DNA of 64,000 bases, taken from positions 124,001 to 188,000 of the forward strand of contig CBDICN010000002.1 of the NCBI GenBank assembly GCA_965277355.1. The letters run 5' to 3'. Each line of letters begins with the position of its first letter. The first letter of the stretch is position 1. This document shows positions 53,373 through 63,703 of this stretch, in pieces. The notes under the pieces were generated by a model that saw nothing but the letters and a program-made list of their open reading frames with translations, searched no databases and was not told the origin of the DNA. Source of the stretch: RH-AL1 sp965277355. Its GTDB lineage: Bacteria > Pseudomonadota > Alphaproteobacteria > Rhizobiales > Beijerinckiaceae. The translations under genes and the position numbers were made by a program.

Positions 53373-53936
53373 ATGACCCTTTTCCCGCACCGTCCCGAGT
53401 TCCTCGCGGCGACCGCCGCTCTCGCAGCCGTGGCGATGGTCTCGACCGCGTCCGCTCAGCGGTACACGCAGGAGGAGGCGCAGGCCTGCACGCCCGACGC
53501 GGTCAAGTTTTGCTCCGACACGATCCCGGACGTTGGCCGTACGGCGGCCTGCATCCGCGCCAATTTCTCGAGCCTGACGCCGGCCTGCAAGGAGGCGTTC
53601 ATGGCCGCGAGGCCGCCTGCGGCTGCACCGGCCCCGGCGCCCGAGCAGGCACCGGCCCCGGCCCCCGTGACGCAGGCGGCGGCAGCGCCGCCGGCACCGG
53701 CAGTGCCCGCTGGCCCCGACCTGCTCGGCCCCGACCTGCTCGGTGCGAACCTCTTCGCGGCGCCCGCGCCTGCTCCGGTCGCCCCGCGTGTAGCCCACCG
53801 CCATGATCGTCACATCGTGCGCGAGAGCCGTGACACCCGCCATGCGCGCCATGCCTTGGCGCGCGCCTGCGCAACCGGCTACGTCAGTGCCGACGTCTGC
53901 CAGTTCACCGCTCGGCTGATCACCCTCGCGCAATAG
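53373..53936 (+). CDS. Exported Cys/Pro-Ala-rich protein
   Basis: 187 residues. Signal peptide (about 1-28, ending STASAQ). A small Cys domain follows (ACTPDAVKFCSDTIPDVGRTAACIRANFSSLTPACKEAF), whose spaced cysteines recur in many alphaproteobacterial exported proteins. Next is a Pro/Ala-rich linker (PAPAPEQAPAPAPV...) with a duplicated PDLLG unit, then a His/Arg-rich end (RVAHRHDRHIVRES). ATG 53373 is preferred to 53367 because GGAAG lies at a workable distance. Function unknown. Confidence 0.75.
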   Translation: MTLFPHRPEFLAATAALAAVAMVSTASAQRYTQEEAQACTPDAVKFCSDTIPDVGRTAACIRANFSSLTPACKEAFMAARPPAAAPAPAPEQAPAPAPVTQAAAAPPAPAVPAGPDLLGPDLLGANLFAAPAPAPVAPRVAHRHDRHIVRESRDTRHARHALARACATGYVSADVCQFTARLITLAQ

Positions 53937-53993
53937 CTCGACGCCTTAGCGGCGGTCGCAGACGGCCGCAGCTCTTTCTGGAGGACGCACGCG

Positions 53994-54263
53994 TTGCCGG
54001 CCGAATTAGCGCGTTCCATCCTGCTGGTGGTGGTCGTCGCCGCGACGATCCTGCCGCTTAGGGCGTTCGCCGACGACTTGGTGGAACGCCAGCACCTGCA
54101 GCATTCGCTCGACACTGCCTGCAAGGTGTTCGCCGGCGACGAGGATCAACGCTGGGCGCAGGCCGACAATTGCCGCCGGGCCTGGTTCAAGACGCACGAA
54201 GAAGCCATTTGGCGCCTCAAGCTCAGCCCGCACGCCCACCGGGTCCAGCCACCGTCGTCGTAG
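53994..54263 (+). CDS. Small exported hypothetical protein
   Basis: 89 residues from a TTG at 53994 with GGAGGA about 7 nt upstream. A signal peptide or anchor (ELARSILLVVVVAATILPLRAFA) is followed by about 60 residues with two Cys (TACKVF, DNCRRAW) that may form a disulfide. Not recognised. It follows the Cys-rich exported protein by 57 bp on the same strand and may be co-transcribed with it. Confidence 0.6.
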   Translation: MPAELARSILLVVVVAATILPLRAFADDLVERQHLQHSLDTACKVFAGDEDQRWAQADNCRRAWFKTHEEAIWRLKLSPHAHRVQPPSS

Positions 54264-54266
54264 CGT

Positions 54267-55757
54267 TTACACCCCCGTCGGGTAGTTTGGGCTCTCCCGC
54301 GTGATGGCGACGTCGTGGACATGGCTCTCACGCAGACCGGCGCCCGAGATGCGGACGAAGCGAGCCTTTTCCTGGAACGCCGGGATGGTGGCGGCGCCGA
54401 CATAACCCATCGCGGCGCGCAGACCGCCGGCGAGTTGGTGCAGGATCGCGCCGGCCGGACCGCGGTAGGGAACCTGGCCCTCGATGCCTTCAGGTACGAG
54501 CTTCAACGTGTCCTTGATGTCCTGCTGGAAGTAACGGTCTGCCGAGCCGCGGCTCATCGCGCCGACCGAGCCCATGCCGCGGTAGGATTTGAACGAGCGG
54601 CCCTGGTAGAGATAGACCTCGCCAGGGCTCTCGTCGGTCCCGGCCAGCAGCGAGCCGATCATCACGCACTGCGCGCCGCCAGCCACCGCTTTGGCGAGAT
54701 CGCCCGAGAACTTGATGCCACCATCGGCGATCACCGGCACGTTGTGGCGCTGGGCCACTTCGGCCGAATCCATGATCGCGGTGAGCTGCGGCACGCCGAC
54801 GCCGGCGACAACGCGCGTCGTGCAGATCGAGCCAGGCCCGATGCCGACCTTGATCGCGTCCGCGCCGGCGCCGATAAGGGCCCGGGTGGCCTCGGCGGTG
54901 GCGACGTTGCCGGCGATGATCGCGACCTTGTTCGAGACCCGCTTGATCCGCGCCACCTGGTCGATCACCGCCTGCGAATGGCCGTGCGCCGTGTCGACTA
55001 CGATGCAGTCGACTCCGGCATCGATGAGCATCAGCCCACGCTCGTAGCCGGAGTCCCCGACGGTCGAGGCGGCCGCGACCCTGAGGCGCCCCTCGGCGTC
55101 TTTGCAGGCGTGGGGATAGAGCGTCGCTTTCTCGATATCCTTGACGGTGAGCAGCCCGACGCAGCGCCCCTCGTCGTCGATCACCACCAGCTTTTCGAGG
55201 CGATGATGATGCAGCAGCCGACGCGCCTCGTCCTGCGGGACGCCGTCGCGCACAGTGATGACCTGCTTCGTCATCAGTTCGGAGACCGGCTGATCGGGAT
55301 GGTCGGCGAAGCGCATGTCGCGGTTGGTGAGGATGCCAACGAGCCGCGAAGGCGTGCCGAGTGCGCCGCCCCGCTCGACCACGGGAAACCCCGAAATGCC
55401 GTGGCGCCGTGCCAGCGCCTGGGCATCGGCGAGCGTCTCGTCGGGGTGGATGGTGATCGGGTTCACCACCATGCCGCTCTCGTAGCGCTTGACCTTGCGC
55501 ACCTCCTCCGCCTGCGCGGTCGGCTCGAGATTGCGATGGATAACCCCGATGCCGCCGGCCTGGGCCACCGCGATGGCGAGGCGGGATTCGGTGACCGTGT
55601 CCATCGCCGACGAGATGATCGGCACGTTGAGCGTGATGTCGGCGGTAAGCTTCGAGCGCAGGTCGACCGCGTTCGGCATCACTTCGGAATGGCCGGGACG
55701 CAGGAGAACATCGTCGAAGGTCAGCGCCTCCTCGATCGGCGGACGGGTCGTGACCAT
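54267..55757 (-). CDS. guaB: Inosine-5'-monophosphate dehydrogenase
   Basis: 496 residues. Converts IMP to XMP, the committed step of GMP synthesis. The catalytic loop carries GPGSICTTR (Cys near residue 305), the NAD-site SAMDTVTESRLA near 50 and the C-terminal YRGMGSVGAM with K/R-rich flap. Two CBS domains (about 95-205) sit between helices of the barrel. ATG 55757 with GGAG 11 nt upstream is preferred over a longer TTG start. It is convergent with the small exported gene. Confidence 0.96.
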   Translation of the reverse strand: MVTTRPPIEEALTFDDVLLRPGHSEVMPNAVDLRSKLTADITLNVPIISSAMDTVTESRLAIAVAQAGGIGVIHRNLEPTAQAEEVRKVKRYESGMVVNPITIHPDETLADAQALARRHGISGFPVVERGGALGTPSRLVGILTNRDMRFADHPDQPVSELMTKQVITVRDGVPQDEARRLLHHHRLEKLVVIDDEGRCVGLLTVKDIEKATLYPHACKDAEGRLRVAAASTVGDSGYERGLMLIDAGVDCIVVDTAHGHSQAVIDQVARIKRVSNKVAIIAGNVATAEATRALIGAGADAIKVGIGPGSICTTRVVAGVGVPQLTAIMDSAEVAQRHNVPVIADGGIKFSGDLAKAVAGGAQCVMIGSLLAGTDESPGEVYLYQGRSFKSYRGMGSVGAMSRGSADRYFQQDIKDTLKLVPEGIEGQVPYRGPAGAILHQLAGGLRAAMGYVGAATIPAFQEKARFVRISGAGLRESHVHDVAITRESPNYPTGV

Positions 55758-55928
55758 GGGTGCCAACTCCAGGGGCTAAGGGAAGCAGTCGGATTCGGCC
55801 GCGTTCCATGAGTTGACGAGGGCTGCTATCACGGCTTTGGCAGTCGGCAAAGCCATGCCGGCGGTTGGTCCCGCCCGGCTGCGTCGCAGAGGCGGCGGAG
55901 CAGCACACCGGCGGCGGAGCGGCCGAGC

Positions 55929-57167
55929 TCAGTCGGTGCGCGAGGCGGAGCGCTCCGGGGTTGCCGTCGCGACGCCGAGCGGCTTCCGCCCGGTGATCGC
56001 CACCGTTTCGCCGCTCACGGTCGTCTCCTGCGGATTGTCGATCAGCGCGTCGCCCATCGCCACGCCCGAGGCGATCTCGACGTCGTTGCCGAGATTGCGG
56101 CCGATCGTGACCGGTTCGAGCATGACCTTTTGGGAGTCGCCGACCTTGGCGACCTGCAAGCCGTGACGGCTGAACACCAACGCCGTCGTCGGGATGGTGA
56201 GCGTGCCCGCCGCGGCCGGCACGTGGAACTGCACCGAGGCATAGGCGCCCGGCCACAGCTTGCCCTGTGCATTGTCGGCCTGCAGTTCGATCGTGGCCGT
56301 GCGCGAACCCTCAACGAGGGCGTTCGACGTCGCGACCAGTTCGGCGCCGAAGCCGCCCTTGTGTCCCGGCAGGTCGAGCGTCGCCTTGAGGCCTTTCGCC
56401 ATGTCGCCGAGGTAGGCCTGCGGCACGTCGACGTAAACGCGCACGCGGTGAATGTCGGAGACTTGGAACAGCGGCTTGCCCGAGGTGCCGTTGGCGGTGA
56501 CGAGATCGCCGAGGTCGACGTTGCGGGCGGTGATGACGCCGTCGAACGGGGCTTTGATCTGCTCGAAGCTCGCCAGCTCGTCGAGCCGGCGTACCGCCGC
56601 CTGCTGGGCGACGGTGTCCGCCTTGGCGACGGCGACGGCCGCCTGACGCGAGGCCATGGTGTAGCGGTCGGTGTCGCCCTGCGCCGCGCTGGACCAACCT
56701 TGGGTGACGAGCCGCGACGTACGCTCGTTCACCACCTTGCCGAGATCGGCGTTGGCCTGCGCCTGCTCCACCGCCGCCTGGAGCTGGATGATCTTCGCCC
56801 TCGACTCGGCGAGCTGCTGGTCGAGATCAGGCGCCGAGATCGTCGCCAGCACCTCGCCCTTGGTGACATGAGCGCCGATGTCCTTGGTCCAGGACGTGAT
56901 GTAGCCGCTGGCGCGCGCGTAGAGCGAGCCGGTGTTGAAGGCGCGCACCGTGCCGGGGAGCGACAGCTCCGTCGCGGTCAGACCCTGTTTGGGATGCACC
57001 AGGCTCACCGTCTGGATCGCCTGCGCGTCGGTCCAGGCGCCGACGTCCTGCATGCTCTTGGCACGATCGTCGATGCCGACGACGACGAGCGCGATCGCGC
57101 CGACGCCTATCGCGCAGAGGGTCAGCAGCGCGCGGCGTCCGGTCGAACCTTGATGGGTACCGTTCAA
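55929..57167 (-). CDS. RND efflux periplasmic adaptor (membrane fusion protein)
   Basis: 412 residues. N-terminal membrane anchor (about 13-32). Lipoyl/barrel-sandwich half (GTVRAFNTGSLYARASGYITSW, GAHVTKGEVLATISAPDLD), a long coiled-coil hairpin (about 115-185), second lipoyl half (FEQIKAPFDGVITARNVDLGDLVTANG) and membrane-proximal domain (TIPTTALVFSRHGLQVAKV). It bridges permease and outer-membrane factor. It follows the permease gene by 68 bp; permease-first order is unusual. Confidence 0.92.
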   Translation of the reverse strand: MNGTHQGSTGRRALLTLCAIGVGAIALVVVGIDDRAKSMQDVGAWTDAQAIQTVSLVHPKQGLTATELSLPGTVRAFNTGSLYARASGYITSWTKDIGAHVTKGEVLATISAPDLDQQLAESRAKIIQLQAAVEQAQANADLGKVVNERTSRLVTQGWSSAAQGDTDRYTMASRQAAVAVAKADTVAQQAAVRRLDELASFEQIKAPFDGVITARNVDLGDLVTANGTSGKPLFQVSDIHRVRVYVDVPQAYLGDMAKGLKATLDLPGHKGGFGAELVATSNALVEGSRTATIELQADNAQGKLWPGAYASVQFHVPAAAGTLTIPTTALVFSRHGLQVAKVGDSQKVMLEPVTIGRNLGNDVEIASGVAMGDALIDNPQETTVSGETVAITGRKPLGVATATPERSASRTD

Positions 57168-57235
57168 CTTCGGAAACTCCTTAAGGTCGTTGCGTATCTA
57201 TCGAGGGCGGCGTCGCCATTGCTAGATTGCCATGT

Positions 57236-60200
57236 CTAAATCGCCGCCGCGGGTTTGAGTTGTCTATCGCCGCCGTGCACCAGGCTGAACACCACCGGCA
57301 CGAAGAACAGCGTCGCCACCGTGGCGAGGCAGAGCCCGCCGATCACCGCGCGCCCGAGCGGGGAATTCTGGCCGGGCTCGATCGCCATCGGTGCCATGCC
57401 GATGATCATCGCGAGCGCCGTCATCATGACCGGCCGCAGGCGGGCGCCACCGGCCGCCATCGCCGCGGACAGCGCGTCCTTGCCGGCGGCGAGCTGTTCG
57501 CGCGCGAAGCTCACCACCAGGATCGAGTTCGCCGTCGCGACGCCCATGCACATGATGGCGCCGGTGAGCGCGGGCACGGATAGGCGGGTATCGGTGACGA
57601 ACAGCATCCAGACGATCCCGGCGAGCGCCGCCGGGAGCGCCGTGATGATCACGAAGGGATCGAGCCACGACTGAAAGTTGACGACGATCAGGAGGTAGAT
57701 GAGCACGATCGCGAAGGCCAAGCCGATGATGAGCTGCCGATAGGCTGTTATCATGGTGACGGCCTGGCCGCGGATCTCGACGGTGGACCCCTTCGGCAGC
57801 TTGTCGCGCGAAGCGTCAACGATCCGTTGCACGCCGTCGATCACGCCGCCGAGGTCGCGGTCCTGGGTCGTCGCGTAGATGTTGATCCCGTTCTTCACGT
57901 CGTAGTGCGAGACGAGCGCCGGCAGCGGCTCCGGCACGAAGGTCGCGAGGCCGCCGAGCAGCTGGGTCGAGCTGGCGGCGCGCAGCGGCAGGTTCTTCAA
58001 GTCGCCCAGCGTGTCGATCGCATATTGCGGCGTCTGCACCGACACCGGGTACGAGACACCGTTTTTCGGGTCGAGCCAGAAGGTCGGCGCCGTCTGCGTG
58101 CTGCCGGACAGGGTCGCCTGGATGTTCTGCGCGGCATCGCTCTCGGTCAGCCCGACAAGCCCGGCGAGCTCGCGGTTGAAGTCGATCTTGAGCGAGGGAT
58201 CGAGGTAGCGCTCCTGGATCCGAGTGTCGGCGATGCCCGGGATGTGGCGCATCTCGGCGAGCAGCCGGTTGGCGTAGTCCTGGTTCGCGTCGATCTTGGC
58301 GCCGAGCACCTGGACGTCGAGCGGCGCCGGCGAGCCGAAGTTCAGGATCTGGCTGACGATGTCGGCCGGCAGGAAGGCGAAGTCGGTGCCGGGGAAGGCG
58401 CGCGGCAGCTTCTCGCGCAGCGTCTTGACGAAGCCGGCCACCGGCTCGTCCCCCTCCGCCAGGGTCACAAGCATGTCGTCGTCGAAGTCGCCGATGGTGC
58501 CGCTGTTCGAGTAGGTGATGTTGATGCCGCTCGCCGGCAGGCCGATGTTGTTGACGACGCTCGCGACCCGCCGCTGCGGCAGGATGCGACGCACCATCCG
58601 CTCCACCTCGACGGCGAGCTTCGTCGTCTCCTCGATGCGCTTGCCGCTCGGCGCGCGCAGATGGATGCGGATCGATTGTGCTTCGACCGCGGGGAAGAAG
58701 TCGCGCCCGAGGAAGGGCACAAGCCCGAACGAGAGCAGCGCGACGGTGAGGAAGGCGGCGGCGAAGGGCCGGCGATGGCGCAGCGCGGCGCCGAGCAGCC
58801 CGAGGTAGCCCTGTCGCAGCCGCTCGAAGCGCACCTCGAAGCCTTGCTGGAAGCGGCGCATCGGGCCAGGCTTCTTCGCCGGCCCGCCGTGGCCCTCCGC
58901 CTCGTGGCCGTGATGATCGTGGCGCAGCAGCATGTGCGCCAGCGTCGGCACCAGCGTGTAGGTGAGAATGTAGGAGGCGATCATCGCGAACACGACCGCC
59001 TCGGCAAGCGGGCGGAACAGGAAGCCGGCGACCCCGCCCAGCGCCAGCAGCGGCAGGAAGACGATGCAGATGCAAAACAGCGCGATCGTCGCCGGCGGCA
59101 TGATCTCGCGCGCACCGGTGGTGATCGCGGTGAGGACGTCCTCGCCGAGCTCCTCCATGTGGCGGTTGATGTTCTCGATCGTGACGGTGGCGTCGTCGAC
59201 GAGGATGCCGACGGCGAGCGCCAGGCCGCCCAGCGTCATCACGTTGATCGTCTCGCCAAGCACGGAGAGCATGATGATCGAGCTGAGGATCGCCAGCGGA
59301 ATCGACACGGTGATGATCAATGTCGAGCGCCACGAGCCGAGGAAGATCAGGATCATGAGCCCGGTCAGCGCCGCGGCGATGATGCCTTCGCGGACCACCG
59401 CGGCGACGGAATCGCGCACGAAGCCGGACTGGTCGGCGACATATTTGAGGTCGACGCCGTCGGGAAGCGTGGCCTGGATCGCCGGCAGGCGCGCCTTCAC
59501 CTGCGCGATGATGTCGAGCGTCGACGCCGAGCCGTTTTTCAGGACCGACATCAGAACGCCCTTGCGCCCGTCGAGCATGACGAGGCTGGTCTGGGGCGGC
59601 GACCCGTTGTGGACGAAGGCGACGTCGCGCATGAAGACGACCGCGCCGTCGACCACCTTGATCGGCAGGTTGTTGAACTCGGCGATGTGCTGGGGCGAGT
59701 CGTTGAGGTCGAGCGCCCACTCGTAGGTTCCGATCTTCTGCGTACCGACAGGAGTGATCAGGTTCTGCCGGGCGAGCGCCGCGCCGACATCGTTGGCCGA
59801 GAGCCCGTGCGAGCGCAGCGCGTTCTGGTCGAGGTCGATCTGCACCTGCTTGGCGGTTCCGCCGAACGGATAGGGCAACTGGGCGCCAGCGATTGTGGCG
59901 AGCGCCGGGCGGATGAAGTTCAGGGCGAGATCGTTGAGCGTGGTCTGCGACAGCGTCGCGCTCGAAAGCGCGAGCTGGATGATCGGCACGCTGGAGGCGT
60001 TGTAGACGACCATCTGCGGCGGGGTGATGCCGGCCGGCAGCTGTTTGAGGATCGTCTGCGAGATCGACACCACCTGCGCCTGGGCGGCGCTGATGTTGAC
60101 CGACGGTTGGAAGTAGATCTTGACGATCCCGTAGCCCTGGATCGATTGCGACTCGATGTGCTCGATGTCGTTCACCACGGTTGTCAGCACGCGCTCGTAG

Positions 60201-60400
60201 ACCGCGACGATGCGGCCCGACATGTCGCGCGGCGGCAAGCCGGTGTAGCTCCAGATCACGCTGATGACAGGGATGCCGATGTTCGGAAAGATGTCGGTCG
60301 GCGTCCGCAGCGCCGACGTCGCGCCGAAGATCATGATGAGAATCGACATGACGATGAAGGTCAGGGGACGCGCGAGCGCGATGCGAACAATGCCTGCCAT
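57236..60400 (-). CDS. RND-family efflux permease
   Basis: 1054 residues with the usual twelve membrane segments and two periplasmic porter loops. The first helix (IALARPLTFIVMSILIMIFG) and IFPNIGIPVISVIWSYTG are HAE-type. The TM4 proton-relay aspartates appear in GILVDDATVTIENI (about residue 405), and the late helices have GVATANSILVVSFAREQ and PLGRAVIGGL. ATG 60400 gives the family N-terminus. Drugs or other amphiphiles are likely substrates; the identity is unknown. No outer-membrane factor or regulator is adjacent. Confidence 0.94.
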   Translation of the reverse strand: MAGIVRIALARPLTFIVMSILIMIFGATSALRTPTDIFPNIGIPVISVIWSYTGLPPRDMSGRIVAVYERVLTTVVNDIEHIESQSIQGYGIVKIYFQPSVNISAAQAQVVSISQTILKQLPAGITPPQMVVYNASSVPIIQLALSSATLSQTTLNDLALNFIRPALATIAGAQLPYPFGGTAKQVQIDLDQNALRSHGLSANDVGAALARQNLITPVGTQKIGTYEWALDLNDSPQHIAEFNNLPIKVVDGAVVFMRDVAFVHNGSPPQTSLVMLDGRKGVLMSVLKNGSASTLDIIAQVKARLPAIQATLPDGVDLKYVADQSGFVRDSVAAVVREGIIAAALTGLMILIFLGSWRSTLIITVSIPLAILSSIIMLSVLGETINVMTLGGLALAVGILVDDATVTIENINRHMEELGEDVLTAITTGAREIMPPATIALFCICIVFLPLLALGGVAGFLFRPLAEAVVFAMIASYILTYTLVPTLAHMLLRHDHHGHEAEGHGGPAKKPGPMRRFQQGFEVRFERLRQGYLGLLGAALRHRRPFAAAFLTVALLSFGLVPFLGRDFFPAVEAQSIRIHLRAPSGKRIEETTKLAVEVERMVRRILPQRRVASVVNNIGLPASGINITYSNSGTIGDFDDDMLVTLAEGDEPVAGFVKTLREKLPRAFPGTDFAFLPADIVSQILNFGSPAPLDVQVLGAKIDANQDYANRLLAEMRHIPGIADTRIQERYLDPSLKIDFNRELAGLVGLTESDAAQNIQATLSGSTQTAPTFWLDPKNGVSYPVSVQTPQYAIDTLGDLKNLPLRAASSTQLLGGLATFVPEPLPALVSHYDVKNGINIYATTQDRDLGGVIDGVQRIVDASRDKLPKGSTVEIRGQAVTMITAYRQLIIGLAFAIVLIYLLIVVNFQSWLDPFVIITALPAALAGIVWMLFVTDTRLSVPALTGAIMCMGVATANSILVVSFAREQLAAGKDALSAAMAAGGARLRPVMMTALAMIIGMAPMAIEPGQNSPLGRAVIGGLCLATVATLFFVPVVFSLVHGGDRQLKPAAAI

Positions 60401-60622
60401 GAAACCGCTGCCGTGCGCCCGGATCGGGATCGATGTCACGCCGGATAGGGAGCGATCGGGGCAAGAGCAAGTCGCGATGGTTTTCAATCGCACTTTTCGC
60501 CGGAGCGGGAGACTTCTAGCGCGATTGTGATCGGCGGGTCACACGGAGAGTCCGTCGGACGGCCTCCAGCCTTGCTCCAGCCTCACACCTCGACCGCGTC
60601 TCACGCAGAGCTCGGTACCTGT

Positions 60623-61816
60623 TCAGCGCTTGCGGCTGAGCGTCCGCGCCGCGCGGTCGAGGCCGTCGAGCGTCATCTCGTACATGCGGCCCCGCATCAG
60701 CTCGCGGATCGTCGCGGTCGACTGCGAATAGGCCCAGTGCGCGGCGGGAACCGGGTTGAGCCAGGCGGCGGAGGAGTAGGCACCGCAAAGGCGTTCGAGC
60801 CAGAGCGCACCCGACTCCGGGTTCATGTGCTCGAGCGAGCCGCCCGCGAGGCTCACCTCGTAGGGGCTCATCGAGGCGTCGCCGACGAACAGCAGCTTGT
60901 AGTCGCGCCCGAAGGTGTTGATCACGTCCAGCGTCGGGATGCGCTCGGCGTAGCGGCGGCGATTGTCCTTCCACACGCCCTCGTAGACGCAATTGTGGAA
61001 GTAGAAGAACTCCAGGTGCTTGAACTCGGCGGTCGCGGCCGAGAACAGCTCCTCGCAGAGCGCGACATGCTCGTCCATCGAGCCGCCCACATCGAGGAAC
61101 AGCAGGAGCTTGACCGCGTTGCGCCGCTCGGGCCGCATCGCCACGTCGAGGTAGCCGGCCTTCGCGGTGCCGGCGACGGTGGCGTCGAGGTCGAGTTCGT
61201 CGGCCGCGCCTTCGCGAGCGAAGCGGCGGATCCGTCGTAACGCCACCTTGATGTTGCGGGTGTTGAGTTCGCGCGTCGAGTCGAGGTTCCTGAACTCGCG
61301 CTTCTCCCAGACCTTGATCGCGCGGCGATGGGTCGACTGCCCGCCGATGCGCACGCCCTCCGGGGCGAAGCCGGCATTGCCGAACGGCGAGGTGCCTCCG
61401 GTGCCGATCCACTTGCTGCCGCCCTGATGGCGGCCGTGCTGCTCGGCGAGGCGCTTCTTCAAGGTCTCCATGATTTCGTCCCAGGACCCGAGCGTCTTGA
61501 TCTTCTCCATCTCCTCGGGCGTGAGGAATTTCTCGGCCACCGCCTTCAGCCATTCCTCCGGGAGCGCCTGCGCGTCGGGTGCGTCCGGCGCCGCGGCACC
61601 CTCCTCGAACACCCCCTTGAAGACGCGCGCGAACACCTGGTCGAAGCGGTCGATCAAGCCCTCGTCCTTCACGTAGATCGCACGGGCGAGATAGTAGAAA
61701 TGCTCCGGCACCATTTCGATGGCGTCGGCGTCGAGCGCCTCGAGCAGCGTGAGATGCTCCTTCGGCGAGGCCGCGATGCCGGCGCGGCGCAGTTCGTCGA
61801 GGAAGGAGAAGAACAT
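60623..61816 (-). CDS. VWA domain protein (CoxE/MoxR partner)
   Basis: 397 residues. The N-terminal part is helical (about 1-130). A von Willebrand A domain (about 205-390) carries the metal-site motif LLFLDVGGSMDEH, in which the usual DxSxS is DVGGS. The preceding segment KWIGTGGTSPFGNAG and FRNLDSTRELNTRNIKVALRRIRR fit CoxE-like proteins. With the MoxR ATPase (62025-62882) it forms a MoxR/VWA chaperone pair for metalloenzyme assembly; no client gene is nearby. A palindromic repeat lies between the two genes. Confidence 0.88.
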   Translation of the reverse strand: MFFSFLDELRRAGIAASPKEHLTLLEALDADAIEMVPEHFYYLARAIYVKDEGLIDRFDQVFARVFKGVFEEGAAAPDAPDAQALPEEWLKAVAEKFLTPEEMEKIKTLGSWDEIMETLKKRLAEQHGRHQGGSKWIGTGGTSPFGNAGFAPEGVRIGGQSTHRRAIKVWEKREFRNLDSTRELNTRNIKVALRRIRRFAREGAADELDLDATVAGTAKAGYLDVAMRPERRNAVKLLLFLDVGGSMDEHVALCEELFSAATAEFKHLEFFYFHNCVYEGVWKDNRRRYAERIPTLDVINTFGRDYKLLFVGDASMSPYEVSLAGGSLEHMNPESGALWLERLCGAYSSAAWLNPVPAAHWAYSQSTATIRELMRGRMYEMTLDGLDRAARTLSRKR

Positions 61817-61840
61817 CAGCGTCGCCCCATTATGGGTGTG

Positions 61841-62022
61841 TCCTCCCCTGCGCAAAGCGCGGGGGAGGGAGATCGCGCGCAGCGTGGTGGACGGGGCGAC
61901 CGCCGCTTCAACGCTGACATTCGGCTCACAGGCTGATCTCGTAGGTTCGCGAAGGCGGCAGCCCCGTCCACCATGCTTCGTATGGTCCCCGCCCCCGCTG
62001 CGCTTCGCTTCGCATGGGAGGA
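61841..62022. repeat. Interspersed palindromic repeat, family A, copy 2
   Basis: Imperfect inverted repeat of about 182 bp (left arm about 61841-61897, right arm about 61961-62022). It shares TCCTCCC, CGCGGGGGAGG and GGTGGACGGGGC blocks with copy 1 at 10337-10506. It fills the gap between the MoxR stop and the VWA start, 2 and 24 bp from them, so it has entered a probable operon. Confidence 0.8.
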
Positions 62023-62024
62023 TT

Positions 62025-62882
<858 letters not shown>

Positions 62883-62978
62883 GGGAAGGCCGAGCTATGG
62901 GCAGGACGAGCTAACCATAACTGCCCAGGCGTACAAGCCCAGGCGTACAAGCAAAGTGTGTGCGCCTGCGTCCGCGCC

Positions 62979-63560
62979 TCACGCCCGAGCGGTACGACCC
63001 ATCGTGTAGAACTCGTCGTTGGGGCGCAAACTCACGAAATTGGCGAACCGGTTCGATAGGGCGAAGAAGGCGGCAATCGAGCCGATGTCCCAGATGTCGT
63101 CGGGGCTGAAGCCGTGCTCGGCGAGCTTGTCATGGTCGGCGTCGCCGACGGCCTCGGCGTTGCGCGACACCGCCATCGCGACGTCGAGCATCGCGCGCTG
63201 GCGCGGGGTAATGTCGGCCTTGCGATAGTTGATGGCAACCTGGTCGGCGATGAGCGGGTCGCGGGCGCGGATGCGCAGGATCGCGCCGTGGGCGACGACG
63301 CAGTACTGGCACTGGTTGGCGCCGCTGGTGGCGACGACGATCATCTCGCGCTCGGCCTTGGTGAGGCCGCCCTCCTTGTCCATCAGCGCGTCGTGGTAGG
63401 CGACGAAGGCGCGGAACTCCTCCGGGCGATGCGCCAGCACGAGGAAGACGTTCGGGATGAAACCGACCTTCTCCTGCACGGCGACGAGCTTCGCGCGAAT
63501 ATCCTCCGGCATGTCGCCGAGTGCCGGCACGGGGAAGCGGCTGATGTTTCTGTCGGACAT
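62979..63560 (-). CDS. AhpD-like peroxidase-related protein (CMD family)
   Basis: 193 residues. CMD fold with the redox motif CQYCVVAHGA (about residues 90-99), LTKAEREMIVVATSGANQ before it and DIWDIGSIAAFFALSNR after. This is the uncharacterised peroxidase-related (AhpD-like) subfamily; the CxxC pair is expected to be redox active. The ATG at 63560 fits the family start. Confidence 0.88.
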   Translation of the reverse strand: MSDRNISRFPVPALGDMPEDIRAKLVAVQEKVGFIPNVFLVLAHRPEEFRAFVAYHDALMDKEGGLTKAEREMIVVATSGANQCQYCVVAHGAILRIRARDPLIADQVAINYRKADITPRQRAMLDVAMAVSRNAEAVGDADHDKLAEHGFSPDDIWDIGSIAAFFALSNRFANFVSLRPNDEFYTMGRTARA

Positions 63561-63703
63561 TTCTAGCGACTCCAGCGGCTTGGCGCACATTGCTCCGCCT
63601 TCACCCGGTTTTAACCAAGAAAGGGCCTTTATGTCCCACCAAGCGTACCGGCGGCGCTCCGATGTTCGGCGTGGCGTGGGGGACGGGTTCGGAATTGGGG
63701 CGG

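Noticed and set aside
57827..60448. 873-codon plus-strand frame opposite the RND permease
   Set aside because: Shadow with extreme Arg/Asp/Val bias.
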